From positions 1-50,683 of the forward strand of contig NZ_JABVEB010000034.1 in the NCBI RefSeq assembly GCF_014323665.1: a DNA stretch of 50,683 nucleotides, read 5' to 3'. Origin of the DNA: Actinomadura sp. HBU206391 (GTDB lineage: Bacteria > Actinomycetota > Actinomycetes > Streptosporangiales > Streptosporangiaceae). The translations under genes and the position numbers were made by a program. The first letter of the stretch is position 1, and every line of letters starts with the position of its first letter. The notes below the pieces were generated by a model, which made no database searches, was not told the DNA's origin, and saw only the letters and a list, made by a program, of their open reading frames with translations. Shown in pieces: positions 34,288 through 42,854 of the stretch.

Positions 34288-35193
34288 TCAGCGCTTCGGC
34301 TCTTTGATCACCTCGATGACGCTGGTCAGCCCCTCGGATCCGTGACCCCGCTCCACGGCGCGTTCGAAGAGCTCCTTGAGCGCCTCGGGCACCCCGGTGT
34401 CGAGGCCGGCGTCGCGGCTGGCGTGCACGATGTGATCCATTCCGACGGCCTGCATCCGGAGGTTGTTGAACTCCCCTGGGTAGGCGCCGGCGTCGATCTC
34501 GCCGGTGAGCTGCCGCAGGAAGCCCATCGGCCCGTCGGAGGACAGGTCAGCGAACATGCCCGAGACGAAGGGGAGGAGCTCCTTGGCCGGCACCCCCGCC
34601 GTGCCCACCAGGGCGGCGGCGTGGAAATAGCTGCTCAGGCCCGACCAGAAGACGTAGAGCATCGCCTGGTAGTAGAGCATCGCCAGCCCGGCGTCTGCGC
34701 CGACGTAGGTGGGCGTGCCCAGCGCCGCCAGAGTCCGCCGGTGACGATCCAGGGCGGCCTCGGACCCGCTGTAGAAGACGTACGCGCCCGGCCGCCCGAT
34801 CCCGGGCGGCGGGACCATGATCCCGCCGGGCAGCAGCTCGGCCCCGTGCCCGGCCGCCCACGCGCTCGCGCGGCGCAGCTCCTGCGGGGTGCCCGAGCTG
34901 AGGTTGACCAGCACCCGGCCCTTCAGCGCCCCCTCGGCCGGGCCGAGGGAGTCGTACATCGCCTCGTAGTCCACCTGGCTGACGACGGCGAGATCGCTAG
35001 CCGCGAGTGCGTCGGCGGGCGAGGCCGCGAGTGCCGCACCCTGGGCCACCAGGGGATCGGCCCTGCTCGCCGTACGGTTCCATACCGTCGTCGGATGACC
35101 TGCCCGCAGGAAGGTCTCGGCCATCGCCGAGCCCATCGCGCCCAAGCCGATGACCGTGACCGGCGCGCGGTCGCCTCCAGTGTGCGTCGACAT
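34288..35193 (-). CDS. Imine-reductase-like NAD(P)-dependent dehydrogenase (6PGDH/HIBADH superfamily)
   Basis: 301 aa, ATG with GGGAG 7 nt upstream. The N-terminal Rossmann domain starts VTVIGLGAMGSAMAETFLRAGHPTTVWNRT, where Asn-Arg after the second strand suits NADPH. LVNLSSGTPQELRRASAWAAGHGAELLPGGIMVPP (~95) is the conserved loop. The all-helical C-terminal domain with LAMLYYQAMLYVFWSGLSSYFHAAALVG (~170) resembles imine reductases rather than hydroxyisobutyrate dehydrogenases, since the catalytic Lys of the latter is absent. It is divergent from an AfsR-like regulator, its possible controller. Substrate unknown. Confidence 0.87.
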   Translation of the reverse strand: MSTHTGGDRAPVTVIGLGAMGSAMAETFLRAGHPTTVWNRTASRADPLVAQGAALAASPADALAASDLAVVSQVDYEAMYDSLGPAEGALKGRVLVNLSSGTPQELRRASAWAAGHGAELLPGGIMVPPPGIGRPGAYVFYSGSEAALDRHRRTLAALGTPTYVGADAGLAMLYYQAMLYVFWSGLSSYFHAAALVGTAGVPAKELLPFVSGMFADLSSDGPMGFLRQLTGEIDAGAYPGEFNNLRMQAVGMDHIVHASRDAGLDTGVPEALKELFERAVERGHGSEGLTSVIEVIKEPKR

Positions 35194-35317
35194 TCATGTG
35201 CTCCCGTCGTTGTCGGCGGCTGTCGCCCCCTGCCGGTGTCCACTCTGCGGACCGGACCTTCGGGATCGCCTCGGATCGGCTGCGGGCCGGCCTCGGGAGG
35301 AGGGTTACGCTGGCGCA

Positions 35318-38300
35318 ATGCGTTTCGGGGTGCTGGGCCCGCTGGCGGTCTGGGCCGAGGGCGACGAGCGCGGGACGGGACGGCTCGTACGCGTGCCCGA
35401 GGCGAAGGTGCGGGCGCTGCTGGCCGACCTGCTGACGAACCCGGGGCGGCCGGTCTCGACGGACCGGCTGATCGACGACCTGTGGGGCGCGCGGCCGCCG
35501 CGCGACGCGCGCGGCACCCTGCAGGCCAGGGTCTCGCAGCTCCGCAGGACTCTGGACGAGGCCGAACCGGGCACCCGCGCGCTGGTGGTGTCGCGACCGC
35601 CCGGCTACGCGTTGGAGACCGACGCCCACGCGGTGGACGCCGGCCGTTTCGCCGCGCTGACCGCGCGGGCCCGGCGGAGCGCCGATCCGCGCGCCAGGGC
35701 CGCGCTGCTCACCGACGCGCTGGCGCTGTGGCGGGGCCCGGCCTTCGCCGACTTCATCGACGCGGAGTTCGCCCGTGAGGCGGTCTTCGCCCTCGAGGAA
35801 CAGCGCCTGGTCGCGCTGGAGGAGCAGGCCGAGGCGCGGCTGGAGCTGGGCGAGCACGACGTGCTCGCCGGTGAGCTGGCCGGCCTGGTGGCCCGGCATC
35901 CGCTGCGCGAGCGGCTGCGCGCCGCGTACCTGCTCGCCCTTTACCGCGCCGGACGGCAGAGCGAGGCGCTCGCGAGTTACGCCGAGCTACGGCGCGGACT
36001 CGCCGAGGACCAGGGCCTCGACCCCGGCCCCGGGCTGGTCGCGCTGCACCGGTCGCTTCTTCAGCAGGACCCGTCGCTCACGCCGCCCGCGGCCGGTCCC
36101 CGTACGAACCTGCCCGCCGCGCTCGGCGAGCTCATCGGCAGGGAGCGGACGGTCGCCGAGACCCGGGCGCTCCTGGCGGCCGGTCGCCTGGTCACGCTCA
36201 CCGGCCCGGGAGGCGTGGGCAAGACCAGCCTCGCCCTGGAGGCGGCCGCACAGAGCGCCGGCGACCATCCCGACGGCGTATGGATCGTCGAGCTCGGCGC
36301 GCTGAGGAGGCGGTCCTCGACCACGGACCTGGCCGAGGCGGTGGCGGCGGCACTCGGTGTGCGCGACGAGGCCGACCCCGGCGGGCCGGCCGCCGACGCG
36401 GCCGACCGGCTCGCCGAGGCGTTGCGCACCCGGCGGCTTCTGGTCGTACTCGACAACTGCGAGCACGTGATCGAGGCCGTCGCGAACGTGGCCGGACGGC
36501 TGCTGGCCGCCGTTCCCGGGCTGCGCATCATGGCGACCAGCCGGGAGCCCCTCGGAATCGCCGGCGAACGCCTGCAGTCCGTGCCCCCGCTGGAGTCACC
36601 CGGCCCTTCGGCGGCCGCACGGCCCGAGTCGCTGCGCGAGTTCAGCGCCGTACGCCTGTTCGCCGCACGGGCCGCCGACGCGGCGCCCGGTTTCACGCTC
36701 GACGCGGCCACCGCCCCGGCGGTCGCCGCGATCTGCGCCCGCCTCGACGGCATCCCGCTGGCGCTGGAGCTCGCGGCCACCCGCGTACGGGCGCTCGGTG
36801 TACGGGAGCTGGCCGCCAGGCTGGACGACCGGTTCCGGTTGCTGACGGGCGGCAGACGCGACGCCCCTGCGCGGCAGCGGACGCTGCGGGCGATGATCGA
36901 CTGGAGCTGGGAGCCGCTCACCGAACCCGAGCGCGTCGTGCTGCGAAGGCTGGCCGTGCACGCCGACGGCTGCGCGCTCGAAGCCGCCGAGCAGGTCTGC
37001 GCCGGGGAGGGCATGCGCTCCACGGAGGTGCTCGACGTGCTGGCCCGGCTCATCGACCGCTCGCTCGTCGTGGTCGCCGAGGACGCCACCGGTCCCCGCT
37101 ACCGCCTGCTGGAGTCGGTCTCGGCGTACTGCCACGAGAGGTCGCACGAGGCGGGCGAGGGCGATGTGCTGCGGCGGCGGCACGGCCGGTACTACGCCGA
37201 GCTGGCCGAAAGAGCCTGCTCTCACCTGCGCGGCCACGAGCAGGCGAGGTGGCTGGAGCGTCTCGACCGGGAGGGCGCGAACCTGCGCGAGGCGCTGGAG
37301 GGCGCCGTACGCGACGGTGAAGCGGAACTGGCCCTGCGCCTGGTCAACGCGCTGAGCTGGTACTGGTTCCTGCGCGGCCGGTACCGCGAGGCCCGCCGGT
37401 CGCTGGAGAGCGCCGTGTCGATCGGCCGAGCGGCGGTGCACGTTAGTCACCCGCCCGGTGCCCGCCCGGTTTCCTCCGCCGCCCTGGCCGAGGCCGTCAC
37501 TTGGCAGGCGGGCATGACCATGGCCTCGGGCGAGGGGACGGAGGCGGAGGAGCTGAGCCGTGCGGCGCTGGAGTTGTACGACGACGTCGACGACCCGCGC
37601 GCCCGCGCCCGAGCGGAGTGGTTCCTCGGCTTCATCCTGTGGGCCTACGGCGACCTGGCCGTGAACGAGAGCCGGGTCGACCGGGCCCTCGCGGCCTTCC
37701 GCGAGCTCGGCGACCGCTGGGGCACGGCCGTCGCGCTCAGCACGCGGGCCAAGCTGGCGATCGTCCACGGCGATCTCGCCGCGCTCAAACGCGACGCCGA
37801 GGAGAGCCTGACGCTGTTCCGTGAGCTCGGCGACGCGTGGGGACGGCTGGAGGCCACGGACGCGCTGGGTCGCTGGGCCGAGATCACCGGCGACTACGAA
37901 CAGGCCGCCGGGCTGCTCACCGAGGGGCTGCGGGTCGCAGAGGCCCTCGGCATGTGGACCGAGGTGTCGTTCCGGCTGTCCGGGCTCGGGCGGATCGCCC
38001 TGCTCACCGGCGACCTGGCGGCGGCCGGGGAGCTGCACGAGCGGGCCAGGCGCCTGGCGGCCGGGCGGTCCAGCAAGCCCGCGGAGGAGTTCGCCGAGGT
38101 CGGGCTGGGACTCGTGGCGAGGCGGCAGGGTGAGCTCGGCACCGCCGAGACGCACCTGCGCGCCTGGCTGCCCTGGCTGCGCGACGTCGGCGGAACCGCG
38201 GGCATCGCCCTCATCCTGGCCGAGCTGGGGTTCGTCGCGGAGCTGCGCGGTGACGCCGAGGCCGCCGTGTCACTGCAGACCGGCGGTCTGCAGGCGGCCC

Positions 38301-38602
38301 GCGGCACCGGTGACCCGCGGGCGATCGCGCTGGCCCTGGAGGGGCTGGCCGGTGCGCGTGCTCTGGCGGGCGGTCACGCCGAGGCCGCCCGGCTGCTCGG
38401 CGCCGCCGCCGCGACTCGTGACGGGGTCGGAGCGCCGCTGCCGCCCGCCGAGCGCGGCGACGTCGACCGCGTCACCGCCCGTGTCCGGGCCGTACTCGGT
38501 GAGACGGCCTTCGCGGCCGAGTTCGCGTACGGCCGCGGGCTCGACCCGTACGCCGAATCGATCCTCGATCGCGGCACCGACCACACAGACAGCACGGACT
38601 GA
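35318..38602 (+). CDS. AfsR/SARP-like regulator: winged helix, BTAD, NB-ARC ATPase, TPR
   Basis: 1094 aa from ATG 35318 (GGGAGGAGGG about 15 nt upstream). An OmpR-type winged helix opens with MRFGVLGPLAVWAEGDERG (1-95). A bacterial transcriptional activation domain (about 98-245) contains RALVVSRPPGYAL and VARHPLRERLRAAYLLALYRAGRQSEAL. The STAND/NB-ARC ATPase follows with Walker A LTGPGGVGKTSLA (~293), Walker B LLVVLDNCEHV (~374), the TSREPLG sensor (~408) and RLDGIPLALELAATRVRAL (~478). TPR repeats fill about 640-1090. Such regulators switch on secondary metabolism or neighbouring genes upon ligand and ATP binding. The divergent imine-reductase-like gene is the nearest candidate target. Confidence 0.94.
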   Translation: MRFGVLGPLAVWAEGDERGTGRLVRVPEAKVRALLADLLTNPGRPVSTDRLIDDLWGARPPRDARGTLQARVSQLRRTLDEAEPGTRALVVSRPPGYALETDAHAVDAGRFAALTARARRSADPRARAALLTDALALWRGPAFADFIDAEFAREAVFALEEQRLVALEEQAEARLELGEHDVLAGELAGLVARHPLRERLRAAYLLALYRAGRQSEALASYAELRRGLAEDQGLDPGPGLVALHRSLLQQDPSLTPPAAGPRTNLPAALGELIGRERTVAETRALLAAGRLVTLTGPGGVGKTSLALEAAAQSAGDHPDGVWIVELGALRRRSSTTDLAEAVAAALGVRDEADPGGPAADAADRLAEALRTRRLLVVLDNCEHVIEAVANVAGRLLAAVPGLRIMATSREPLGIAGERLQSVPPLESPGPSAAARPESLREFSAVRLFAARAADAAPGFTLDAATAPAVAAICARLDGIPLALELAATRVRALGVRELAARLDDRFRLLTGGRRDAPARQRTLRAMIDWSWEPLTEPERVVLRRLAVHADGCALEAAEQVCAGEGMRSTEVLDVLARLIDRSLVVVAEDATGPRYRLLESVSAYCHERSHEAGEGDVLRRRHGRYYAELAERACSHLRGHEQARWLERLDREGANLREALEGAVRDGEAELALRLVNALSWYWFLRGRYREARRSLESAVSIGRAAVHVSHPPGARPVSSAALAEAVTWQAGMTMASGEGTEAEELSRAALELYDDVDDPRARARAEWFLGFILWAYGDLAVNESRVDRALAAFRELGDRWGTAVALSTRAKLAIVHGDLAALKRDAEESLTLFRELGDAWGRLEATDALGRWAEITGDYEQAAGLLTEGLRVAEALGMWTEVSFRLSGLGRIALLTGDLAAAGELHERARRLAAGRSSKPAEEFAEVGLGLVARRQGELGTAETHLRAWLPWLRDVGGTAGIALILAELGFVAELRGDAEAAVSLQTGGLQAARGTGDPRAIALALEGLAGARALAGGHAEAARLLGAAAATRDGVGAPLPPAERGDVDRVTARVRAVLGETAFAAEFAYGRGLDPYAESILDRGTDHTDSTD

Positions 38603-38759
38603 CAGCCAGTACTCCTTACGCGCGCCGCGGCCGACGCGCTCGCGCTCGCCGAGGCCGGCAGGCTCTGACGCCCGCGGCCCCGGCGGCGCGAGAACTTCCG
38701 TACCTCCGAACAGCGTTTTCTGGTCTGAGTTGTCCGGCGCGGCTGATAGCAAGGAGGAC

Positions 38760-40892
38760 ATGACCGAGACGGAGTTCTCCCAGGAGCCCGAGCCCGAAGC
38801 CGCCGATGGCCTGCGCGTCGAGGCGGAGCGGTGCCTGCGGGCCCTCGCCGGAGAGCACGCCCGGCTGCGCGACGACCAGTGGACGGCGATCCGGGCGCTG
38901 GTGGTCGACCGCAGGCGGGCCTTGGTGGTGCAGCGCACCGGCTGGGGCAAGTCGGCGGTCTACTTCGTCGCGACCCGGCTGTTGCGCGGCCGTGGCGCCG
39001 GGCCGACCGTGATCGTGTCGCCACTGCTGGCGCTCATGCGCAACCAGATCGACGCCGCCGACCGGGCGGGCATCCACGCCCGTACGATCAACTCGGCCAA
39101 CACCGAGGACTGGGAGCGGGTCTTCGCCGAGGTCGAGGCGGGCGAGGTCGACGTGCTGCTGGTCAGCCCGGAGCGGCTCAACAATCCCGATTTCCGCGAC
39201 CAGGTGCTCCCCAAGCTGGCCGCCGGCGCCGGGTTGATCGTCGTCGACGAGGCCCACTGCATCTCCGACTGGGGGCATGACTTCCGGCCCGACTACCGGC
39301 GGTTGCGCACCCTGCTCGCCGAGCTTCCGCCGGGCATCCCCGTGCTCGCCACCACCGCCACCGCCAACGCCCGGGTGACCCACGACGTGGCCGAGCAGCT
39401 CGCCACCGCCGACGCGGGCGAGACGCTGGTGCTGCGAGGCGCGCTCGAACGCGAGAGCCTGCGGCTGGCCGTCGTTCGGCTGCCGGTGGCCGAGCAGCGC
39501 CTCACCTGGCTGGCCGACCGGCTCGGCGAGCTGCCGGGCTCGGGGATCGTCTACACCCTGACGGTCGCGGCCGCGCACGACGTGGCCGGGCTGCTGCGCG
39601 ACCGGGGGTATGAGGTCGCCGCGTATTCGGGCCAGACCGAGCAGGCGGAGCGGCTCCAGGCCGAACAGGATCTGCTCGACAACAAGCTCAAGGCGCTCGT
39701 CGCCACCAGCGCGCTCGGCATGGGGTTCGACAAGCCCGATCTCGGCTTCATCGTCCATGTGGGCGCGCCGCAGTCGCCGGTGGCCTACTACCAGCAGATC
39801 GGCCGCGCCGGGCGGGGCGTCGAGCGGGCCGAGGTGATCCTGCTGCCGGGCGTGGAGGACCGCGACATCTGGGCCTACTTCGCCGGGCTGGCCTTCCCGC
39901 CCGAGCAGATCGTCCGGGCGACGCTCGCCGAGCTGGGCGAGACCCCGCTGTCGACCGGCGCGCTGGAGCCGAGGGTCGACCTGAGCCGTGGCCGGCTGGA
40001 GATGATGCTCAAGGTCCTCGACGTCGACGGCGCCGTACGGCGGGTGCGCGGCGGCTGGGTCGCCACCGGCCGGGAGTGGGGCTATGACCGGGACCGCTAC
40101 GCCCGGGTGGCGGCCGAGCGCGCTCATGAGCAGCAGGCGATGCTCGACTACATCGCCACCGACGGCTGCCGGATGGAGTTCCTGCGCCGCCGGCTCGACG
40201 ATCCCGAGGCGGTGCCCTGCGGGCGCTGTGACAACTGCACGGGACGGCACTGGCCCGTGGACGTCTCCGATCAGGGCGCCGCGCGCACCCGCGAGCGGCT
40301 GCGCCGGCCCGGGGTCGAGGTGACGCCCCGGCGGATGTGGCCCACCGGCATGAAGGAGCTCGGTTTCTCCGGCCGCATCCCGGCCGGCGTCATGGCAGAG
40401 CCGGGCCGGGCGCTCGGCCGGCTCACCGACATCGGCTGGGGCAACCGCCTGCGGCAGATGTTCGCGGAGGGCGAGCCGGACGGTCCGGTGCCTGATGAGG
40501 TGTTCGACGCGGTCGTGAAGGTACTGGGCGCGTGGGACTGGGCTCAGCGCCCGGCCGGCGTCGTGGGCGTCGGCTCGCGCACCCGGCCCCGGCTGGTCGG
40601 CGATCTCGGGCGGCGGATCGCCGGGATCGGGCGGCTGCCGTACCTCGGGGACCTCGTCGCTCAGGGCCCGCCGATGGCACGGCAGCACAACAGCGCCCAG
40701 CGCCTGCGGTCGGTGGCCGACGCCCTGGTGCTGCCGGACGAGCTGCGCGCCGCGATCGCCGACCTGGGCGGCCCGGTGCTACTGGTCGACGACCGGATCG
40801 ACAGCGGCTGGACCATGACCGTCGCGGCCCGGCTGCTGCGTGAGGCCGGCGCTCCAGCGGTGCTGCCGCTCGTCCTCGCCGTGGTCAACTGA
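38760..40892 (+). CDS. RecQ-family DNA helicase with C-terminal phosphoribosyltransferase-like domain
   Basis: 710 aa from ATG 38760 with AAGGAGG adjacent. Helicase core: Walker A VVQRTGWGKSAVYFVATRLL (~57), SPLLALMRNQ, the DEAH box VVDEAHCISDWGHDFRPDYR (~162), TATANARV (motif III), SGIVYTLTVAAAHDVAGLL, VATSALGMGFDKPDL (~315) and YYQQIGRAGRG (motif VI, ~340). A zinc-binding subdomain follows (CRMEF...PCGRCDNCTG, ~470-495). Instead of a normal HRDC domain, the last ~200 residues end in VLLVDDRIDSGWTMTVAARLLR (~674), a PRPP-binding-type loop. Unwinds 3'-tailed or branched DNA during repair. The added domain suggests nucleotide sensing or a separate nucleotide-related activity. Confidence 0.92.
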   Translation: MTETEFSQEPEPEAADGLRVEAERCLRALAGEHARLRDDQWTAIRALVVDRRRALVVQRTGWGKSAVYFVATRLLRGRGAGPTVIVSPLLALMRNQIDAADRAGIHARTINSANTEDWERVFAEVEAGEVDVLLVSPERLNNPDFRDQVLPKLAAGAGLIVVDEAHCISDWGHDFRPDYRRLRTLLAELPPGIPVLATTATANARVTHDVAEQLATADAGETLVLRGALERESLRLAVVRLPVAEQRLTWLADRLGELPGSGIVYTLTVAAAHDVAGLLRDRGYEVAAYSGQTEQAERLQAEQDLLDNKLKALVATSALGMGFDKPDLGFIVHVGAPQSPVAYYQQIGRAGRGVERAEVILLPGVEDRDIWAYFAGLAFPPEQIVRATLAELGETPLSTGALEPRVDLSRGRLEMMLKVLDVDGAVRRVRGGWVATGREWGYDRDRYARVAAERAHEQQAMLDYIATDGCRMEFLRRRLDDPEAVPCGRCDNCTGRHWPVDVSDQGAARTRERLRRPGVEVTPRRMWPTGMKELGFSGRIPAGVMAEPGRALGRLTDIGWGNRLRQMFAEGEPDGPVPDEVFDAVVKVLGAWDWAQRPAGVVGVGSRTRPRLVGDLGRRIAGIGRLPYLGDLVAQGPPMARQHNSAQRLRSVADALVLPDELRAAIADLGGPVLLVDDRIDSGWTMTVAARLLREAGAPAVLPLVLAVVN

Positions 40893-40910
40893 AGAATCGG
40901 AGATGAGGCC

Positions 40911-41264
40911 ATGACATGGTTCGAGCGGTTCCAGGTGCCTCAAGAACCAGGTTTCCGTGTTCTCGCAGGCCGCGACAATGGCCTGACCCGCCTGCTGCTC
41001 GCCTCCGGGCGCATGGCCGCCGATGACCACGGCGCTGTACATCTGCACGCCGGTGACGAGGTCCTGCGGGTCTTGAGCGGGGAACTCCTCGTCCGCATCG
41101 GAGACGAGCGCCGACGCTGCCGTGAAGGTGACATTGCGATCATGCCTCCGAACACCTGGCACGGATTCCGTGCCGTCACCGACACCGTGATCGAGGTCAT
41201 CGCAGAGGAGCACCATGTACGGGATGGGAAGCAGTACCGTCCAGCCCAGCCAGGGCCGCGGTGA
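40911..41264 (+). CDS. Single-domain cupin protein
   Basis: 117 aa. Cupin motif 1 is partly recognisable in HLHAGDEVLRVLSGELLVRIGDERRRCREGDIAIMPPNTWHGF, with His at ~46 and Glu at ~51, and motif 2 ends in NTWHGFRAVTDTVIEVI (His ~84). One of the usual second histidines is preserved in VHLHAGDEV, so metal binding is plausible. Eighteen bp after the RecQ gene and probably co-transcribed. Likely a small sensor or enzyme; no substrate is evident. Confidence 0.85.
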   Translation: MTWFERFQVPQEPGFRVLAGRDNGLTRLLLASGRMAADDHGAVHLHAGDEVLRVLSGELLVRIGDERRRCREGDIAIMPPNTWHGFRAVTDTVIEVIAEEHHVRDGKQYRPAQPGPR

Positions 41265-41357
41265 GCCGTCTCGCAGGAGCGGCAGGATGATGTCGACCAG
41301 CACCACGACGGGGCCCCACAGTGACCGCCGTGGCCGCCGTTCCTCTGCGCCACCGCC

Positions 41358-41837
41358 TCATGAGGTCCCGGCCGATGCCGGTGCCGGAAGCCGGCTCAGC
41401 GCGGTGTTGTGCACCCGCTGGTAGATCACCGAGGTGCGGAAGCCGACGATCTCGCGGCGCATGCTGAGCCGGTCGAGAAGGAAGCCGTGCAGGTGATCGA
41501 GATCCTGTACGGCGATGTGCAGCAGGAAGTCATCGCCGCCCGCCAGCACGAACACCGACATCACCTCGGGGAACCGGCTGACGCTGTCCTTGAAGGTGTC
41601 GATGACGGTGCGGCTGAGCGGGCGGACCTGGACGCTGACGAGGGCCTGCACGCCGCGGTTGAGCGCCGCCAGATCGATGTCCGCGTGGTAGCCGCGGATG
41701 ACCCCGCGCCGAGTGAGGGCGCGCACCCGTTCGAGGCAGGTCGAGGGAGCGACGCCGAGCTGCCTGGCGAGTTCCCGGTTCGACTGTCGTGCATCCGTCT
41801 GCAAAAGCCGGATGATCTCCGAATCAAGTTCGTCCAT
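41358..41837 (-). CDS. Lrp/AsnC-family transcriptional regulator
   Basis: 159 aa from ATG 41837 (an ATG 30 bases upstream is also in frame). A winged helix-turn-helix (about 3-58: LDSEIIRLLQTDARQSNRELARQLGVAPSTCLERVRAL) leads to the RAM/ACT-like ligand domain (about 68-145: VSVQVRPLSRTVIDTFKDSV, EVMSVFVLAGGDDFLLHIAVQDL). Lrp proteins form dimers to octamers and respond to amino acids. It is divergent from an amino acid dehydrogenase-like gene, its probable target. CTGAG-N6-CTCAG in the shared promoter is a likely operator. Confidence 0.93.
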   Translation of the reverse strand: MDELDSEIIRLLQTDARQSNRELARQLGVAPSTCLERVRALTRRGVIRGYHADIDLAALNRGVQALVSVQVRPLSRTVIDTFKDSVSRFPEVMSVFVLAGGDDFLLHIAVQDLDHLHGFLLDRLSMRREIVGFRTSVIYQRVHNTALSRLPAPASAGTS

Positions 41838-41914
41838 GGGCGGCAGTCTGCCAGCGATTCCGGTCATTCGTTCGATGGATATTCCCTTCTCCGGGCAGTC
41901 GATCGATGCTCTGA

Positions 41915-41930
41915 CTGAGATACCGCTCAG
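41915..41930. promoter_or_regulatory. CTGAG-ATACCG-CTCAG palindrome, candidate Lrp operator
   Basis: Perfect 5-bp arms with a 6-bp spacer, located directly before the ribosome binding site of the dehydrogenase-like gene and about 80 bp from the Lrp start. Lrp/AsnC sites are commonly short AT-containing palindromes of this size. Confidence 0.5.
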
Positions 41931-41945
41931 ATGAAGGGCTCCGAC

Positions 41946-42815
41946 ATGTCGATACTCGACCACGAGGAGGTCGTGATCCGCAGAGGGTCGCGCTCCGGCC
42001 TTCCCGTCATCGTCGCCGTGCACTCGACCGTCCTCGGGCAGGCGGTCGGCGGCTGCCGGATCTGGCGCTACGCGGACTGGCGGGACGGCGTCGCCGACGC
42101 CCTGCTCCTGGCCGACGCCATGACCCGTAAGTGCGCCGTCGCGGGGCTGCCCAACGGCGGCGGCAAGACCGTCGTCGCCGTGCCCGCGGACGCCGTGCTC
42201 GACGCGGGCCGCCGCCGTGACCTGCTGCTGCTCGGCCTCGGGAACGTGGGCGGAAGGCTGGCCCGCCTGCTCGCCGCGGAGCGGGCCGAGCTCCTCGTCA
42301 GTGATGTCGACCCGGCCAAGCAGGCGCTCGCCACCGAGCTCGGCGCGACGTGGGTCGGCCCTGACGAGGCGCTCACCGCGGACGTCGACATACTCGTGCC
42401 GGCCGCACTCGGCGGCGTCCTCACCGAGGACGTCGTGCCCGCTCTTCGCTGTGCGGCCGTCGCCGGCCCGGCCAACAATCAGCTGGCCGGCCCGGCCGTC
42501 GCCGACCTGCTGCACCGGCGGAAGATCGTCTGGGTGCCCGACTACGTCGTCAGCGCAGGCGGGGTCATCCACGCCCTGTCAGTGGAACTGCGCCACAGCA
42601 CCGCCGAGGAGGCCCTCGCGCGGGTCCACGCCGTCGGCGAAACGGTCGATGACGTACTGGCGGCCGCGGACCGCACCGGGATCACCCCCGCCCAGGCGGC
42701 ACTCGATCTCGCGGCGCTCAGGCTGCGCGGCGGCACGCCTCCGGGCCTGACGTCGAGAGGCCCGACGTCGAGCGTTACGTCGCGCACGCGTGCATCATCG
42801 CCGGGGACCGGTTGA
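41946..42815 (+). CDS. Leu/Val-type amino acid dehydrogenase lacking part of the catalytic domain
   Basis: 289 aa from ATG 41946 (AAGGG 7 nt upstream, preferred over ATG 41931). It is clearly of the Glu/Leu/Phe/Val dehydrogenase family: GLPVIVAVHSTVLGQAVGGCRIW, AMTRKCAVAGLPNGGGKTVVAV with active-site Lys74, the NAD-binding GLGNVGGRLARLL (~97), VSDVDPAKQ, AGPANNQLAG (~177) and VWVPDYVVSAGGVI (~197). In valine dehydrogenases about 98 residues separate the GGGK lysine from GxGxxG; here only 23 do. The missing ~75 residues normally hold the catalytic Asp (the DVGT region) and the start of the cofactor domain. The deletion keeps the frame. It is probably inactive as an oxidative deaminase, or has a new role. 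Divergent from an Lrp regulator. Confidence 0.82.
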   Translation: MSILDHEEVVIRRGSRSGLPVIVAVHSTVLGQAVGGCRIWRYADWRDGVADALLLADAMTRKCAVAGLPNGGGKTVVAVPADAVLDAGRRRDLLLLGLGNVGGRLARLLAAERAELLVSDVDPAKQALATELGATWVGPDEALTADVDILVPAALGGVLTEDVVPALRCAAVAGPANNQLAGPAVADLLHRRKIVWVPDYVVSAGGVIHALSVELRHSTAEEALARVHAVGETVDDVLAAADRTGITPAQAALDLAALRLRGGTPPGLTSRGPTSSVTSRTRASSPGTG

Positions 42816-42854
42816 TCGAACCGAACGGCCGAGTCGCCCGGGAGGCGGGCGGGC

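Noticed and set aside
41215..41306. Hydrophobic minus-strand frame (VVLVDIILPLLRDG, WLGWTVLLPIPYMV) at the end of the cupin gene
   Set aside because: It looks like a membrane segment, but it overlaps the cupin end, has no ribosome binding site and loses coherence after ~35 residues; at most a remnant.
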